Below are positions 9,856 to 18,063 of a DNA stretch of 22,372 nucleotides, in pieces. The stretch is taken from contig MSJI02000022.1 of the NCBI GenBank assembly GCA_001931905.2, forward strand, positions 1 through 22,372. Direction: 5' to 3'. This stretch comes from Cladosporium sp. IMV 00045. Its lineage: Eukaryota > Ascomycota > Dothideomycetes > Cladosporiales > Cladosporiaceae. Both the position numbers and the translations under genes were made by a program. The notes below the pieces were generated by a model. It was not told the origin of the DNA and searched no databases. It saw only the letters and a list, made by a program, of their open reading frames with translations. Numbering within the stretch: the stretch's first letter is position 1; each line of letters opens with the position of its first letter.

Positions 9856-10944
9856 GGTCGACAGAGGGTTATCAAGATATCTCGTGCAAGAAATGGTAGT
9901 AACGAGAAGAAGTACACAGTTTATCAGAAGTGGGGGGTTCGTCTCACTTGAGGAGCTTTCGCTATTGTGTCCTGATGCGGTCAGCGCCGTAGCTTCTGCA
10001 TGATCGGCTTTGAGTACTTATCAGGTGCGTACATACAACACATCGTCTTCCGTCGAACAAGCATTGCTTTTTACGATCCCTCAAAACTTCTGAGGACCAT
10101 TCGGGGATGCCTGTGTTACGAATAGCTGGAATTGTTTGTACCGAGTAATGGCTTCATGCAAAAGTTCTTGCGCATTTCCTGGCTCCCACTCACTGAGCGT
10201 GTCCACATCATCGATAGCCTGATGGGTTGAGTGGTTTCAGCTGCAACCTCGCACATGCTGATGCGGCCAACCGGTAGCTTCCCGTTCTGCAACGAGGCGC
10301 ATTTTCCCGACAGCCAAGACAGCCCATAGCGAATGAGATCTCCTGAGAACACAGTGCTTTTTGATGCTCACGTCTCCCGGGCAGTTACTGCTTCACTAGG
10401 TAGAGAGGTCATTTGGCCCGATGCCGGTCTTCGGGCGAAATTGGTGGTTCGCCTCACGTTGTTCCTCGAGATGTAGTGGGGGCCTTCCAAGTACAGTCTC
10501 ATGGTTCAGTTACAATACGATATCAATCAACTGAGATCGATAGACATTCAAGTAAGCTATTGGCTCTACCCGCGAAAGAGGTTCGGCGAACGAGTATAGA
10601 ATTTTGCTCGATCCTGAATCCCTCCAAGAATCCCAGCCACTCGGTTGAAAGAGAAGGCGAGCGTTGGATTCATGGCTCAAGCAAAATGGATAGCCGTTGT
10701 AAAGACCTGTCTCAAAATGTTCCCCTGCGCTGCATTTAAACATTGCCTTGCAGGTGCCGTAATGCATCACCCAGGGCGAGCCAGGCAAGACCGCTTTGCG
10801 TTGCATATATGGACTCGTTCTGGAAGATGTTCATCGTTCTAGAAGATGCTCTGAATGCATACGTAAACGTCGACGGTACGACTTGAAAGCGACAACAGCA
10901 ACAACAACCACAACAACAACCACAACACACGCAAAGAAGCCAAC
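9856..10944. other. 1.1-kb stretch without a confident gene; short minus-strand open segments
   Basis: The part next to 9855 is presumably the DUF2235 5' UTR and promoter. Beyond it I see no recognisable domain on either strand. Minus-strand segments look mildly protein-like. One is an ATG-initiated 44-codon frame at 10502-10368. Another is a stretch at 10218-10081, preceded by an acceptor-like catcag, that reads DDVDTLSEWEPG and LLHEAITRYKQF before TGA. I could not join them into a gene with ordinary splice sites, so they may be gene remnants or chance. The right end (10892-10930) is a CAA-rich leader of the next gene. Confidence 0.4.
10892..10930 (+). repeat. CAA/CCA-rich simple repeat in leader of small Cys/acidic gene
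   Basis: Imperfect tandem caa and cca triplets (acaacagcaacaacaacc and a near copy) lie 15-53 nt upstream of the ATG at 10945. CA-rich, G-poor leaders near the start codon are frequent in fungal genes, so the tract most likely belongs to the 5' UTR. It supports the plus-strand gene over the cysteine-rich minus-strand reading of the same bases. Confidence 0.7.
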
Positions 10945-11317
10945 ATGTGCACCCAAACAACATCAATGCAAGTCTGCCCGGAATGCGGATCTCGAAGCGG
11001 CCGAACCACGGGGCCAATCGTTCCGTGCGGGCTGCGTGGGAGCGGACCTCTACAGTCGGTAGACATGAACACCGACGCCACCTGTCCGGGACCCCAAAAT
11101 AGATTAGGAAGAAGACGAGATCGATCAATGCCACAATTGTCAAGTTTTGGCAGAAGTGGAACGACGTAGGGAGGAGGCGGTAGAAGACAGACGTAGAACG
11201 GCAGAGGAAGAACGAGCCGGAACGCGTGACATAGAAGAATATCATCGTCAATTCGGAGGAGCAGAGATGGGAGACCCTGGTAGCGACGATGGCATCGAAT
11301 TTGAGGAAGTGGTGTAG
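10945..11317 (+). CDS. small Cys-pair protein with acidic/charged helix, 107 aa
   Basis: The two-exon model is join(10945..11058,11108..11317), with a 49-nt phase-0 intron (gtagac...gattag). The N-terminal half holds cysteine pairs (VCPECGS, a lone C in IVPCGL, and CHNCQVL just after the splice) that could bind one zinc ion. The rest is a highly charged helix rich in Glu and Arg (VERRREEAVEDRRR) and an acidic tail DDGIEFEEVV. Short ascomycete proteins that begin with MC, carry scattered Cys pairs and end in a Glu/Arg-rich coil are common and functionally uncharacterised; I place this with them by layout, not by a specific match. Without the intron, exon 1 reads on to a stop at 11169 and the charged helix is lost. 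The donor is not ideal, so the exact splice is moderately certain. Confidence 0.6.
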
Positions 11318-11557
11318 CCTTGCAGGCTTCGACACGAGATATTACTCCAGGCTGCAGGCGTAACGGCAAATGGCGGATATCAACGTATTTTCACCCTCGG
11401 GATGTAACAGTCTCATCAGCCAAGTCTGACATGCTCGAAGCGGGAGGGTCGATCAGATGCAGGGTGCAAGCAAGTGCTACTATGTTGAATCCAGATATGA
11501 GCATTGATCCATTGCGTAATGAGTCGGAAGTAATTGAAACCAGCAAAAAAAGCAGGG

Positions 11558-13209
11558 CTATACCCTCGGGCTGAGTTTGCAGTACAAAGGACCCTTGTCC
11601 CACATGAGAAAAGTCTTTTGGTCGTTCCAGTTCTCACTCTCTTTGCACAGCTGCAAGTCAAAGTTGTATAAGAGATTGGCAAGTATCAGCCTGATCTCAT
11701 GATAGGCCATACTGTTGAGTGTCAGCATCTCTCTCATTGGCACATTTTCGAAACAAAGACAATACTCACTTTCTACCGAGACACACTCGCGGCCCGAGCG
11801 AAAATGGCTGAAATCCTTGCTTGTTGTCTGAAGCATACTCCTTATTGCTAGCTATCCATCTTTCGGGGACGAACAAGTCAGGGTTCTTGAAATTCTTGGG
11901 ATTGCGGTGGGAAGCTAGAGTCGTAACAAAGACTCGTGTCTGTCGGGTCGTTGACATCAGTATGCTTGATCGAGACAATCGCATAGTCCGAAACGCGAAC
12001 TTACACCAGCCGGCACTTCCTGGCCATCGATTAGTGCGCCAGTTGGTGGCACAAGCCTCGGCAGACCATTCGAGATGGGGGGATACATCCTAAGACCTTC
12101 TTCAATGCAAGCTTGCAGGAACTTGAGGCTTTGCAACCGCTCGATGGAGATTTCTTCTTCACTGTCGAATGTTCGTCGAAGCTCGGTGGTAAGCTTCTTC
12201 ATTCTCTCCGGATTGGCTAGAAGGTAGAATGTAAGCCCGCTCAAGAGTGTTGCGGTTGTCTCTGTGCCAGCGATCATGAACAAGTTCGAATGGGCGTACA
12301 TCTGGCTCCGGCTTAACGACAACAACTTGTCTTGACCATTTCTCTCGAGCACTAATCCCCAGATGTCGGGTCGGGCATCCTGCTTTTCGAGTCTACGGTC
12401 GACGCGAAGCTGAGAGAAGGCATTGTGCTCCTCTTGCTTGTCCTTTACTGATTGAGGTATACATCGGAGAAGAAACCCCTCCAGGACAGGGAAGTATCGG
12501 ATGCAATGCAGATATATTCCAAAACGAAAATTCGCAAAGATGGAAGCGACCCAAGTGTGGTATCCAGATGTTTCAAGCATTCCGAGCGACTCGCCAAAGG
12601 TCAGATCACCCATTATGTCGAATGTCGTGAAGTTGTACATGCTGACCATGTCAACACGGTGTGACCTGTCTGCAGCGGACGTGGCGCGCAGAGTATCGAC
12701 CAGCTTGTTGACGTAGGTCTTGAACAAAGGCTCTTGCTGCTTGAGTGCGCGGTCAGAGAAAGCATTGGAGAAAATCTTCCTGATATTGCCGTGGTCTGCG
12801 TCGTTTGCGTTGATGATGTCCACAACATCATGGTTGCCTGGGTTTTGATAGAAGCGAGGATCTTTCGCCAATACTGCCCGCTCACCCTTGCGGTGGCCAT
12901 AGATATCCTTCCAAGCTCCAGCAGAGTTGAAACTGAGTTCGTTGGGGCTCACGCGAACGACTTCTCCATACTGTCGGTGCAATTCAACCATCCAAGAAAC
13001 GGCATTCCCTTGAAGAGACTGTCGGATCAGCGGCAGCGCGCTTGCAGCGCAGATTGTTGGCCCGGGGTATTTGCTCAGCGCATGGAAATAGATGTTGTAG
13101 ATGTAAACAAGAGCTTGGTATATGAGCGGCTATCATGAGAATTATTAGCTGTGTTTCCCTATCTAATGACAACCAGACTTACCGCCACAACCAGAACCAG
13201 AAGTATCAT
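11558..13209 (-). CDS. cytochrome P450 monooxygenase (isotrichodermin C-15 hydroxylase-like)
   Basis: The complete gene has four exons, complement(join(11558..11711,11770..11939,12005..13129,13183..13209)), with introns of 53, 65 and 58 nt. The product is 491 aa. The 9-residue first exon plus exon 2 give a hydrophobic membrane anchor (MILLVLVVAP...), then the proline-rich hinge SKYPGP. Landmarks are the I-helix AGTETT (~296-301), ExxR in EEGLR (~353-356), PERW (~409-412) and the heme loop FSLGPRVCLGR with the axial Cys at ~437. The tail runs AYHEIRLILANLLYNFDL to LSPRV. All catalytic residues are present, so it should be an active ER-bound, NADPH-P450-reductase-dependent oxygenase. WKDIYGHRKGER and FTTFDIMGDLTFGE resemble fungal CYP65/benzoate- or isotrichodermin-hydroxylase-like enzymes. 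The substrate is unknown. A Zn2Cys6 gene lies upstream on the same strand. Confidence 0.92.
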
Positions 13210-13802
13210 GTTAGCAAGGAATTGAGATGAGTACGCTCAGAGGTCCAGAAGTCAGTCTCACAATCGTGAGGAACAGCAGCTCTTATGGATCCAGAGCAAT
13301 ACTTCCAAGACTCGGTCAACCACAGACCAACGAGGCGAGTAATTGAAGATAAGTCGCGTCGAAAGCGATATGAAAGGACTCGATCATCAATAGTGCCCTA
13401 AATTGTACTCACGCAACATTGGGTCATTGTGTCATTCAACCTCCAAGTGGACTGCATTGTTCTCTTAGTCAAAAGCTAGAAGCATGGCGAGCTTCGCGAG
13501 CTTAACGAGATAAGCGATGTAAACGAGACAAGCGAGCTAAACGACGTAAACGACGTAAACGACGTTTCCGAGATCAACGACCCCAGGTCAACGACTTGTC
13601 CGCAGTTCAACCAAGAGCGAGCTTGCCTTAACCCAACAATTTTTCCGAAGCTGTGATCAAGGTCCCAACAATGATCAGAACACTAAGCGGAGCATAATCA
13701 CACGAAAGTCGAAATGATTGTTGCCACTGCAAGGGTTGTGATGTCTGCCAGAGTCTCGGGCTGGCAGAAAAGATCTCTTGGGGATGTTGACGAACAGCAC
13801 TA
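13210..13802 (-). promoter_or_regulatory. P450 upstream region
   Basis: This 593-bp gap separates the P450 start from the stop of the Zn2Cys6 gene, both on the minus strand, so it should contain the regulator's 3' end and the P450 promoter. Its outstanding feature is the 9-bp CGA array at 13483-13581, described separately. No coding sequence was supported on either strand. Confidence 0.6.
13483..13581. repeat. 9-bp-period CGA array, 11 units, upstream of the P450
   Basis: CGA occurs at 13488 and every 9 bp after it, through 13578: eleven occurrences with no slip. Flanking bases follow a loose consensus (g/a)taa(a/g)CGA(g/c) on the plus strand; three middle units (13537-13563) are almost identical. 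The array ends sharply at ccccagg (13581). It sits about 280-370 bp upstream of the P450 ATG. In the CGA reading frame it would encode an xKR-like peptide but has a TAA, so a coding explanation is weak. Either a regulatory array or a decayed minisatellite would fit. Confidence 0.85.
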
Positions 13803-15032
13803 CTAATCGTGCTGTCCGCGATTGATTTGTGGATCGTTTATCATCTGGGTAGGCCATGCGAGCGCTTCTTTCCATTCTTCACCAAGCCGTGCGGTGATCT
13901 CCCGGAGCAGAATCTGTGGCCAGCGCTGAAACCACCACAGGCTGGGCCTGAGACTTGCGAGCGCGGCGAAGTATGCCATGATCATCAATGCGATAGGACG
14001 CCTCGAGTCCAGCAGCTGCCAAAACTCGGGTGCGAGGTCCGAAGGCCAAGCGTTGATCAAGTGCACTGTATAGTGGTTTTGCTGGCGCCACATCAATATT
14101 TGCATGGCACGTAGTAACGTGTTCAGCGCGTGGTGGCAAGCGTTATTCCATTCTGCGCGCTGCTCGTGCAAGTCGATTAAATCGTGAAGCATTTTCTCAT
14201 GACTGAAGACAAGTCCTGACGTAGCAAGCCAATCGAAGTCTTCGTCGCTATTCAAGTTGATGAGCTCGCCCGCCCAAGAGCTCTCGATGTCTTCTTTATA
14301 AGTACGCACGACCGTAGTGATGCCCACATTCTGCTGGAGACATTCGGCGATGTGGCTGATGGCGTCGTAACTAGGGCCTTCGGTGTCAAGCCTGATGGCG
14401 ACTTCGGCGAATGCAAATATCATAGACAAGCCAGCGAAAGCAAAGACCGGAATGCAGAGACTTGCTTTCATACCAGCAAGCGTTGAGTGGACGCATTCAA
14501 GCGCCCGATCGCGATGCTTGACAGCTTTGGCAACGAGATGCGTCCTCGAAGGATCGTGGTGGTACAGATGCAGTGCGCTAACAGCCATGATCTGGTTCAG
14601 CAGGTCGGCATGCGAGAAGGAAAGAGTGACAATTTCACGGGTCCATAGCTGCTGACGGTGTTCACCCGGGATCTTGACACAACAACAGGTAGTGAAGTGG
14701 TGCAAGAGCTCCAGGTCGCAAGTGTCCCAAGGCTGATCCTGCGTCTGCGGGCGAGTAGTAGTAGTAGTAGGACATAATGTTGCAGGCACATCAGCAGGTG
14801 CAACACATGACCTTCGCTTCTGTGGATATTCGCACAATAGATCTAAGCGATGGCACGCCGAGCATGCAGGCTGCTTCTCATCGCACTGTTAGAAATCAGA
14901 TTAGCGAGGTTCTGGGTTGCTGATTTGAGCGACTGTAGAAGCGGGCCTGCGGACCTTGACGCGCCGCCTTTTGCATTCATGGCATCCTTTCCGAGACTTG
15001 TAGTGCTTTTTTCTACCACTCTGCACGCTCAT
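13803..15032 (-). CDS. Zn2Cys6 transcription factor (Upc2-like, fungal-specific)
   Basis: The two exons are complement(join(13803..14885,14955..15032)), encoding 386 aa. The zinc cluster is complete only after splicing: C17-x2-C20-x6-C27-x6-C34-x2-C37-x6-C44, in the form GCHECKRRRVK|CDEKQPACSAC. A basic N-terminus (GRKKHYKSRK) precedes it and a linker of proline and threonine follows. Residues ~75-380 match the short fungal-specific regulatory domain of sterol-uptake-control (Upc2)-like factors (LELLHHFTTCC, LLNQIMAVSALHL). The 69-nt intron has a good branch and acceptor (ctaatctgatttctaacag) but a poor donor, gtccgc. The start at 15032 is the first ATG that includes the cluster. Lying between the oxidase and P450 genes on the same strand, it is a candidate pathway-specific activator. 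That role is inferred. Confidence 0.9.
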
Positions 15033-15452
15033 GTTGGATTATGAGCGTATGGTTCTGGAGTCCAGTTGGACGCGGCGAGTTTCGACTTAGCTTTCAAGCG
15101 CAAGGGCGCATTATTGTACGTTCAGTGCTGCCTGGAGGGAGTCCACCTCTGAAGGATTACAAACAGCTACGACATTTATAGTTGAGCCGCATTTCGTTCA
15201 CGCCATGATCATCCACGGTCATCCGTTGGCACTCGAACCCAACCATGCCGCCGGCATGCTCACGTCCCTTTTGCCCCTCTGTCTGCACGGTCCCGTAGAC
15301 TTGGCGTCCGGGTGGCTGGCGCAGGGACACTCGGATGTGGTAGATACCGGGAATCTGACACATCTTGACAAAGTCACATACACAAAAGCTGAGTATCTGC
15401 TATCCTACAGAAATAGCAAGATCCACAATACTGCAAGGCGTTGCTCCTCATT
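15033..15452 (-). other. gap between oxidase stop and regulator start; regulator promoter
   Basis: These 420 bp hold the 3' end of the oxidase gene and the promoter of the Zn2Cys6 gene. A minus-strand ATG frame of 68 codons (15363-15157) reads plausibly (GIYHIRVSLRQPPGR, ending YKCRSCL) but matches no family I know. It overlaps the likely TATA box, so I do not call it a gene. Nothing else was recognised. Confidence 0.4.
15175..15180 (-). promoter_or_regulatory. TATA-like box upstream of the Zn2Cys6 gene
   Basis: TATAAA(T) on the minus strand lies about 143 bp before the regulator's ATG at 15032. Position and sequence are reasonable for a fungal core promoter, but a six-base match alone is weak evidence. 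Confidence 0.4.
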
Positions 15453-17129
15453 TTACGCATGAGCAACCTTCCACCCACCCGGCATCAAGTCTGTGAATAC
15501 CCTGTCTGGATCGTACTTCTCCCGAATCTGCTGTAGTGCTTCCACATTATTCTTTGGATACCCACCGAAGACATCCTGGCCTTTGTCTGCATCATTCAGA
15601 TAAATCCATGGCGAAACCAGCTCATCGAGTCCTCCTCGAGCCAGATCCTCGCGGATTTGACGGCCAATGCCGTGAAGGAAGTCCGTGATGATGGGTTCAT
15701 AGCTCGCGTTGTTGGCGTAGCTTACTGACAGCTCAACAACAATGAGGTTTTCGGGCTCGATGCCCATCGGGTCACCAGCTGGGATGTCCAGACCGCAGAC
15801 GGTATTGTTTCTGTAGGCAGATGCGGCGAGAGAATTTGCTGACATCGGAAACGGAGACAAGCCAGTAAACCACAGGTCGACATCGGACAGCGCAGACGAG
15901 ATGGCATCAAAGTACAGGCGATGGATGATCTCCAACGCTGCTACTGCTTGAGCCTTCTGCCCTACACGCAATGTCAGTGGCGTGTAGAACCGTTGCCTTA
16001 GACCTTGTGTCGCGGCAAAGGATGGCGCGGTCTCTTCAGACCACTCATGCATGCTTTTCGGGGAGAAAGTGTCTTTATCAACTCGCAGCTTTGGCTCTAC
16101 GAAGTATGACAGCGACTCTGGTGATCCGGATTCGAATTCCTCAGAGACGTTACCACCCCAGAACCGATATGTCGTGTACGAGACGGAGCCAGATTGCGCT
16201 GGCGTGTTGCCTGTATTAACCACTGGGATCACAGATGCTTTCTTGTCCGCCGTCTGCCCATGCAAGGCAAAGTCTACCACGTTCTCGTAGTAACTGGAAG
16301 AGTTTGTAGAGTTGGCGTGGGTAGTAATACCCACGGAAACCACCGGCACGTCGTAGGTGTTCAGTTCCAGATCTGTCACCAGAGCAAAGGAGTTACCGCC
16401 TCCGCGCAGTGCCCAGAAGAGGTCGGCGTACGAGTCATTTGGTGTCACTTTCGCTACTGAGCCATCGGCAAGTACAACCTGGAAACTTTCATTAGATGCA
16501 AAGCCCTCAAGCTCGTCCACTGGAGTACTCACTGTGTAGCTCTTCACATTGTTGCTCGCCCATCCATACTCAGCAGAGAAGAAACTGATCCCACCGCCCG
16601 TTACGAAACCGGGGATTCCAACAATACCAAGCCTGCCTCCGACAACAACCTTGCCGTATGGTTCCAGATACTTGGACACATCCTGCCAATGATTGCTTGG
16701 TCCAACGTGAACAGACTCTCCGTCATCTTCTAGCTCAAGCTGCTTGAACCCGCTGGAAGAGAGCATAACTCCGGTAGAGTTGATGTTATTGAAGTCTCCG
16801 ATCGGCATATGTCCACCACCCCTCATGGCAAATGGCGAGCCAAACTCCTTCAAGATCTTGACGGCATCTCCAAGCTCTTCTGCATGAGAGGGTGCGAAAA
16901 TGCATGCAGGATCCAGAGCTGAAGCTTGAGACCAGTAGTCTGTGTTGTCCTGCACGTAAGTTGTACTGTTGGAAAAGTACGTGGCAGATGCATGTTGACT
17001 CTGAAGTGCCCGACAAGCTGCTTGGGCAGGTGAAGTATCGTTGTTCGTAATCGCGACTGATGAGATCGAAGAAGCTGCTTGTGGTATGATCGATCCGCCG
17101 AGGAATAAGAAAGCCTTCTTCCTAAACAT
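15453..17129 (-). CDS. secreted FAD-linked oxidoreductase, berberine-bridge-enzyme type
   Basis: The frame is open over 558 codons, but a 54-nt intron without a stop is hidden inside it (16479-16532: gtgagt donor, ctaat branch, ccag acceptor). Splicing, complement(join(15453..16478,16533..17129)), gives 540 aa and restores NNVKSYT|VVLADGS, the normal family reading. Residues 1-~20 are a signal peptide (KKAFLFLGGSIIP). The PCMH FAD domain shows RGGGHMP with His107 as the probable covalent FAD ligand, then GGRLGIVGIPGFVTGGGISFF. The Cys of bicovalent enzymes is absent, so flavin attachment is probably by His only. The C-terminal BBE domain has YPKNNVEALQQIREKYDPDR. Several N-glycosylation sequons fit secretion. 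Such enzymes oxidise sugars, alcohols or pathway intermediates. Co-directional regulator and P450 genes suggest the latter. Confidence 0.92.
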   Translation of the reverse strand: MFRKKAFLFLGGSIIPQAASSISSVAITNNDTSPAQAACRALQSQHASATYFSNSTTYVQDNTDYWSQASALDPACIFAPSHAEELGDAVKILKEFGSPFAMRGGGHMPIGDFNNINSTGVMLSSSGFKQLELEDDGESVHVGPSNHWQDVSKYLEPYGKVVVGGRLGIVGIPGFVTGGGISFFSAEYGWASNNVKSYTVSTPVDELEGFASNESFQVVLADGSVAKVTPNDSYADLFWALRGGGNSFALVTDLELNTYDVPVVSVGITTHANSTNSSSYYENVVDFALHGQTADKKASVIPVVNTGNTPAQSGSVSYTTYRFWGGNVSEEFESGSPESLSYFVEPKLRVDKDTFSPKSMHEWSEETAPSFAATQGLRQRFYTPLTLRVGQKAQAVAALEIIHRLYFDAISSALSDVDLWFTGLSPFPMSANSLAASAYRNNTVCGLDIPAGDPMGIEPENLIVVELSVSYANNASYEPIITDFLHGIGRQIREDLARGGLDELVSPWIYLNDADKGQDVFGGYPKNNVEALQQIREKYDPDRVFTDLMPGGWKVAHA

Positions 17130-17222
17130 ACTTGTTCACGGTAGGTAGTGACCGCTCTGAGGATATTGCGCAAGGATGGCAGTAAGATGCATGATTTAAC
17201 ACAATGGCCATGTCTCATAGTC

Positions 17223-17230
17223 TTATATAA
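17223..17230 (-). promoter_or_regulatory. TATA box of the oxidase gene
   Basis: TTATATAA followed by ga on the minus strand lies about 95 bp upstream of the oxidase ATG (17129). This is a convincing core-promoter match and distance for a regulated fungal gene. It was not tested against transcript data. Confidence 0.55.
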
Positions 17231-17413
17231 CACTCTTCGAGCATTGGTGAACAACTAAGGACCCTCATATCGCCCAACTGCGCCCGGACATGTCGATCAT
17301 CGTATCATGGCGTACCATGCGATAGTTCCCGACGAGAACGACTTGTAATCCGTTTATGTGGAACGATATAAGCTTTCAGAAGGCATGTCCATCCGTCGTT
17401 GTTTCAACTAGGG

Positions 17414-17485
17414 AAATCCGACTAAAGCGATGCGAGCGACTAATACGAGCAAAGCGAGATATACGACAAATCCGACGGGACCGAG
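17414..17485. repeat. 9-bp-period CGA array, 8 units, upstream of the oxidase
   Basis: CGA occurs at 17419, 17428, 17437, 17446, 17455, 17464, 17473 and 17482, exactly 9 bp apart. Flanks are more varied than in the P450 array but again A-rich before CGA (units such as taaagCGAt and caaagCGAg), with c or g usual after it. It begins abruptly after ctaggg and ends at tcatt. Its distance to the oxidase ATG (about 285-355 bp) and its orientation relative to the gene match the array upstream of the P450. Confidence 0.85.
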
Positions 17486-18063
17486 TCATTGTAGACCTCA
17501 CATATATGGCCTTGTTCACCACTCCTTCTCTCTCCAACCCGTGCGATTTCGACGCTGCCTGTTCCGAGTGGCATTGCGACAGCTCGGAATCGTCGTAACA
17601 GTAGCTATGCTTAAAATTGAGGTGCAAGACCCTCTGGTGAGTTGTGTTTCAAAGCATGGTGATAGTCGTGGCTTGTCGTATTTGGGTTCAAACGACGAAC
17701 GCGCAATGGAGTCTCTCAACATTATTGGCAATGAGACGCAAATGGCGAGTATTGAGGCTCACATTTCTGTGAATATGATGGAGAATAGCGAGGGCTTGCT
17801 AAAGTCTCACTGTGCCACATCAGCCTGCATTGACCTTATTTCGTTCAGCGATAATGGGTGCCTAAGAAGAAGACCTTCTCAAGACAAGATATATCTTCTC
17901 AATCATGTCCGCCTGTTGGCATTCCAGAACAACGACACATCATCGAGCCCGAGAGACTCATTACTGTCTCTCCATCGACACATCTTTTACAAAGCACATC
18001 GTCCAGAAAATCCTTAAGACGATCCATCACCCAAAACCAAGCATTCGTCAAACTACCAACGAC

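Larger units (their letters stand above)
17130..18063. promoter_or_regulatory. divergent intergenic region between oxidase and four-TM gene
   Basis: The oxidase reads left and the membrane-protein gene reads right, so this 934-bp gap contains both promoters. It holds a TATA-like box near the oxidase and a 9-bp CGA array at 17414-17485. An open plus-strand frame (17430-18017) shows no domain, no splice logic and no family likeness, so it was not accepted. From 17640 to 18063 nothing else was recognised. Confidence 0.55.

Noticed and set aside
10736..11369. Minus-strand frames of 199 and 176 codons with Cys/Leu-rich runs
   Set aside because: The Cys run comes from the complement of the CAA-rich leader, and the remainder is antisense to the spliced small Cys/acidic gene on the plus strand.
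13483..13581. CRISPR array interpretation of the 9-bp arrays
   Set aside because: Units are 9 bp with no spacers, in a eukaryotic-type genome. They are tandem short repeats.
13483..17485. The 9-bp arrays as coding tandem peptide repeats (xKR/xIR pattern)
   Set aside because: The CGA frame has a TAA in the P450 array, and neither array joins to a longer plausible protein or a splice model. This is kept only as an alternative origin for the DNA pattern.
17430..18017. 195-codon plus-strand frame between oxidase and four-TM gene
   Set aside because: It begins inside the 9-bp CGA array, has no domain or conserved pattern, and covers the promoter of the next gene.
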